A stretch of 5,646 bases of DNA from an uncultured Eubacteriales bacterium (GTDB taxonomy: Bacteria; Bacillota; Clostridia; Oscillospirales; Oscillospiraceae). The position numbers were made by a program, and so were the translations under genes. Shown here in pieces: positions 5,332-5,646 of this stretch (position 1 is its first letter; each line of letters opens with the position of its first letter). A model generated the notes under the pieces. That model had not been told where the DNA came from, made no database searches, and saw only the letters and a list, made by a program, of their open reading frames with translations. The stretch lies in NCBI GenBank assembly GCA_900313295.1, contig OMQS01000080.1, positions 1-5,646 on the forward strand, in the 5' to 3' direction.

Positions 5332-5646
5332 ATGAGTAAAAAATTCTGCTATCTGTTCACCGAGGGCAACGCATCCATGCGTGAGCTGCTGGGCGGCAAG
5401 GGCGCCAATCTGGCCGAGATGACCAACATCGGGCTGCCCGTTCCCCAGGGCTTCACCATCACCACCGAGGCCTGCACCCAGTACTACGAGGACGGCCAGA
5501 AGATTAACGACGAGATCATGGCCGAGATCATGGAGTACATCGAGAAGATGGAGAAGATCACCGGCAAGAAGTTCGGCGACCATGAGAATCCTCTGCTGGT
5601 TTCCGTGCGCTCCGGCGCCCGCGCCTCCATGCCCGGCATGATGGAC
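5332..5646 (+). CDS. ppdK: Pyruvate phosphate dikinase, N-terminal part
   Basis: PPDK interconverts PEP, AMP and diphosphate with pyruvate, ATP and phosphate. In anaerobes it is often used in the glycolytic direction to save energy, or for PEP synthesis. The window holds the first 105 codons of a gene whose product is normally about 870-900 residues, and it is open at the right edge. Visible family features are the N-terminal [13 protein letters not shown] with the nucleotide-domain lysine, [15 protein letters not shown], and [15 protein letters not shown], the conserved ATP-grasp segment shared with PEP synthase. The spacing and the MSKKFCYLF start favour PPDK over PEP synthase. GGAGGG (5322-5327) is 4 nt before the ATG, slightly close but acceptable. 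It is divergent from holB. The phosphohistidine and PEP-binding domains lie outside the window. Confidence 0.95.
   Translation, partial: MSKKFCYLFTEGNASMRELLGGKGANLAEMTNIGLPVPQGFTITTEACTQYYEDGQKINDEIMAEIMEYIEKMEKITGKKFGDHENPLLVSVRSGARASMPGMMD

Overview
The window looks like a chromosomal, GC-rich (estimated by eye) piece of an anaerobic Firmicute. The most likely source is a butyrate-forming member of the Oscillospiraceae (Oscillibacter, Dysosmobacter or Flavonifractor-like). That placement is an inference from butyrate kinase, pyruvate phosphate dikinase, the holB-ricT pair, strong AGGAGG ribosome binding sites and sigma-A type promoters. No mobile element, tRNA, rRNA or CRISPR array was found.

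Layout. The plus strand opens with the last 65 codons of lepA (2-199). Next comes a peptide deformylase gene (311-781) with its own promoter, whose -10 overlaps a 13-bp perfect palindrome. The 782-963 gap separates two converging transcription units. It holds nested inverted repeats (806-866) and a strong terminator hairpin with T-runs on both strands (880-937).

Four genes then lie on the minus strand, read from right to left: holB (5090-4254), ricT (4257-3022), a Cof-type HAD phosphatase (3016-2156) and butyrate kinase (2028-964). holB and ricT overlap by ATGA. ricT and the HAD gene are 5 nt apart, so these three form a tight operon from a promoter at 5161-5133. buk is separated by 127 nt and has a promoter of its own (2128-2099), although no terminator is visible between the HAD gene and buk. 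The plus strand resumes with the first 105 codons of ppdK (from 5332), divergent from holB across an AT-rich region with two inverted repeats.

How the genes fit together. LepA, deformylase, the delta' clamp-loader subunit and RicT serve translation, protein maturation, replication and RNA processing. Butyrate kinase and pyruvate phosphate dikinase belong to anaerobic energy metabolism. Butyrate kinase makes ATP from butyryl phosphate, and PPDK interconverts PEP and pyruvate. No phosphotransbutyrylase gene is next to buk.

I see no clearly new multi-gene system here. The most notable points are the non-standard second motif of the deformylase, the long Arg/Gly/Lys-rich tail plus an extra cysteine cluster on RicT, the palindrome over the deformylase promoter, and the nested repeats before the shared terminator.
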